NCBI GenBank assembly: GCA_049999725.1
Contig: JBNGIS010004247.1
Location: forward strand, 270,586-302,540
Length of the DNA: 31,955 bases
Direction of reading: 5' to 3'
Source of the DNA: Haplomitrium mnioides
Lineage: Eukaryota; Marchantiophyta; Haplomitriopsida; Calobryales
Shown here: piece after piece, positions 30,556 through 31,955 of the stretch
Numbering within the stretch: the first letter of the stretch is position 1
How the letters are laid out: the number at the start of each line of letters is the position of its first letter
The notes under the pieces: model-generated
What the model saw: only the letters and a program-made list of their open reading frames with translations
Database searches by the model: none
What the model was told of the DNA's origin: nothing
Program-made: the position numbers and the translations under genes

Positions 30556-31640
30556 AGTTGCGTTGTAATGCAGAGTTGAGAACTTCAACACTTAATATAT
30601 GAAATGAAGATACTTGAAATACAGAGNNNNNNNNNNGAACTTCAACACTTAATATATGAAATGAAGATACTTGAAATACAGAGAAATTTTGTTTTTGTTT
30701 CTGAAATTTTTTTTGATCTCTATTACTGTGCAGTATTGAATATAGTTCAAATTCATGTTAGGCTTTGACTTCTTTGATATGGTTTCTGTAGACAGAGCAT
30801 GGAATTGTTTGTTGCTGCAAGTTGATGTTGATTCAGTAATCTTCAATCAACAAATGCAACTTTATAAAATTTCAGCAAGAGTTATGAAGTATTAAATCAA
30901 CAATCGGCTATTGTTCTTGAAACTATAGAACAGTCCTCAACGTGTAGTGGTTGTGAGATCATCTCAATATTAGTGTCTTGTTAATTGTGATGGAACTGGA
31001 GCTCTGATGTTTCTTCTGATATCACTTGATGCACCATTAATATCAATTGAATATGCTTGAATCTGTTTGAGTGCTTTAGTTGTTCCAGTAGCAGTTTTTG
31101 ATATAGTCTGGATTGTGTAACTATAGCAGTCCAGAAGTTGATCTCAGAATTGAAGATCTGGTTGGGATCAAATCATCCAATAATTTATGATAGCTCTCTA
31201 AGATGGTTTCAAAGAGTGGTTATGTGATATAAGTTTGGATGAAGATCTTGAATGTGCTTGAGCTGTGTACTGTTCCCTGTCCCAATTTCAGAGTATACAA
31301 TCTCTTAAAATGTGAACCGATTGTTGCATCTTTGACGTTAGAGGAGCAGAAGAATAGTCTATTACTCTAAAATCAATAAGTGATGTCTCAGATTCGAAAT
31401 CAGGTTCACAAAATTTGTTTAAGCTGAAAGAATGTTGATGTCTGAAAGAAAATGAAATCGAGTCCTTAGTAGTAGATTTCTGAATGAATGTTGCCTTCTA
31501 TTACTTTGATGATCTTCTGCCTTCCTCAGAAATTTGCTGGCTTTTCAAGTTTTCTTGCATAATTGAGTCTGAGCTCTGTCTTCTCTCCACATATTGATTT
31601 CCTGGGCCAATATGTCTATCAATCAATGTCTTCTCAATCT
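30556..31640 (-). other. Copia C leader, no gene seen
   Basis: Sequence upstream of the copia C gag start. It has a 10-N gap at 30627-30636 but no clear open frame or known domain. No good primer-binding site was found, so the end of the leader is a guess. Confidence 0.5.
30627..30636. other. Assembly gap (10 N) with duplicated 47-bp flanks
   Basis: Bases 30580-30626 are repeated exactly at 30637-30683. The gap is most likely an unmerged overlap. Confidence 0.92.
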
Positions 31641-31955
31641 GTTTTTCACAAATGTTGCTACTAATCCTAGGGCACCAATATTCTTAACTTGTTGTTCTTC
31701 TTACAAAGCTTCATATATATGATCTAGTTAATACAATGAATAGAAAATGAATCTCTACTCATCTACTCCTACTATTCTATCCTCTAAAAGATATATAGGT
31801 GGTTATGATTATAATTTTAATTATAGATTAGACTAACTAGTATTATTGCTAATACTAGATTAGTGTATTTTTGGTATAGTAGTTACATTTTTTTAACACA
31901 TAAAACTAAAACTATTGCTAGTAGTGCTTTATGTTTGATATAGATAATAAACCAC
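31641..31955 (-). repeat. Possible 5' LTR of copia C, cut by window edge
   Basis: From about 31640 the composition changes to short TAAT/CTAG-rich words (AATTATAGATTAGACTAACT, TTGCTAATACTAGATTAG). These resemble the copia D LTR words (AATTATAGGTTAAAGACTAA, CTATATTAGCC). The position upstream of gag fits an LTR. No second copy or primer site is visible, so this is tentative. Confidence 0.3.

Noticed and set aside
31009-31030. AGCTCTGATG as a primer site for copia C
   Set aside because: Only about eight bases match the tRNA-iMet site, and the sequence after it does not behave as an LTR.

Overview
This window is transposable-element DNA from a plant nuclear genome. I see no intact host gene, tRNA, rRNA or other RNA gene. 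The plant call rests on Ty1/copia gag-pol remnants of plant type (UBN2-type gag, tRNA-iMet primer sites reading TGGTATCAGAGC), a Ty3/gypsy element with LTRs of about 3 kb, pervasive nesting, and CpG decay in old copies. A large-genome vascular plant, perhaps a gymnosperm, is plausible, but the sequence does not settle the species.

The main structure is a nest, supported by target-site duplications (TSDs). The oldest layer is copia C (minus strand), now in three pieces: gag to RT at 27075-30555, the middle of RT at 16423-16830, and the RT end plus RNase H at about 4140-4451. Copia D (16831-27069, TSD CTCAT) separates the first two pieces. Copia B (4452-16417, TSD GAAAG) separates the second and third. 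B carries gypsy G1 in its leader (8080-15109, TSD CTAAG/CTGAG). D carries a solo LTR of the same gypsy family in its integrase (G2, 19633-23085, TSD AAAGT). All copia elements lie on the minus strand and both gypsy insertions on the plus strand.

Left of the nest is a separate copia, A (window start to 3020, minus), cut off by the window edge inside integrase. Its pol frame is open across the visible part except for one 14-bp deletion. Between A and C lies about 1.1 kb of AT-rich DNA holding a degenerate tandem repeat of about 93 bp.

Every pol gene except A's is riddled with stops or deletions, and the LTR pairs differ by about 8-10% by hand count, so these insertions are old. G1 keeps only 0.84 kb between its LTRs, covering the end of integrase. 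Six N-runs mark assembly gaps, and four of them are flanked by identical or nearly identical copies of the same sequence, so they are probably unmerged contig ends.

Points worth a second look are the nest itself, an intact 139-codon ORF in the decayed B leader, a ten-unit 49-bp minisatellite found only in the solo gypsy LTR, ACGTGG motif clusters in the gypsy LTRs, and the 93-bp repeat. I found no convincing new multi-gene system.
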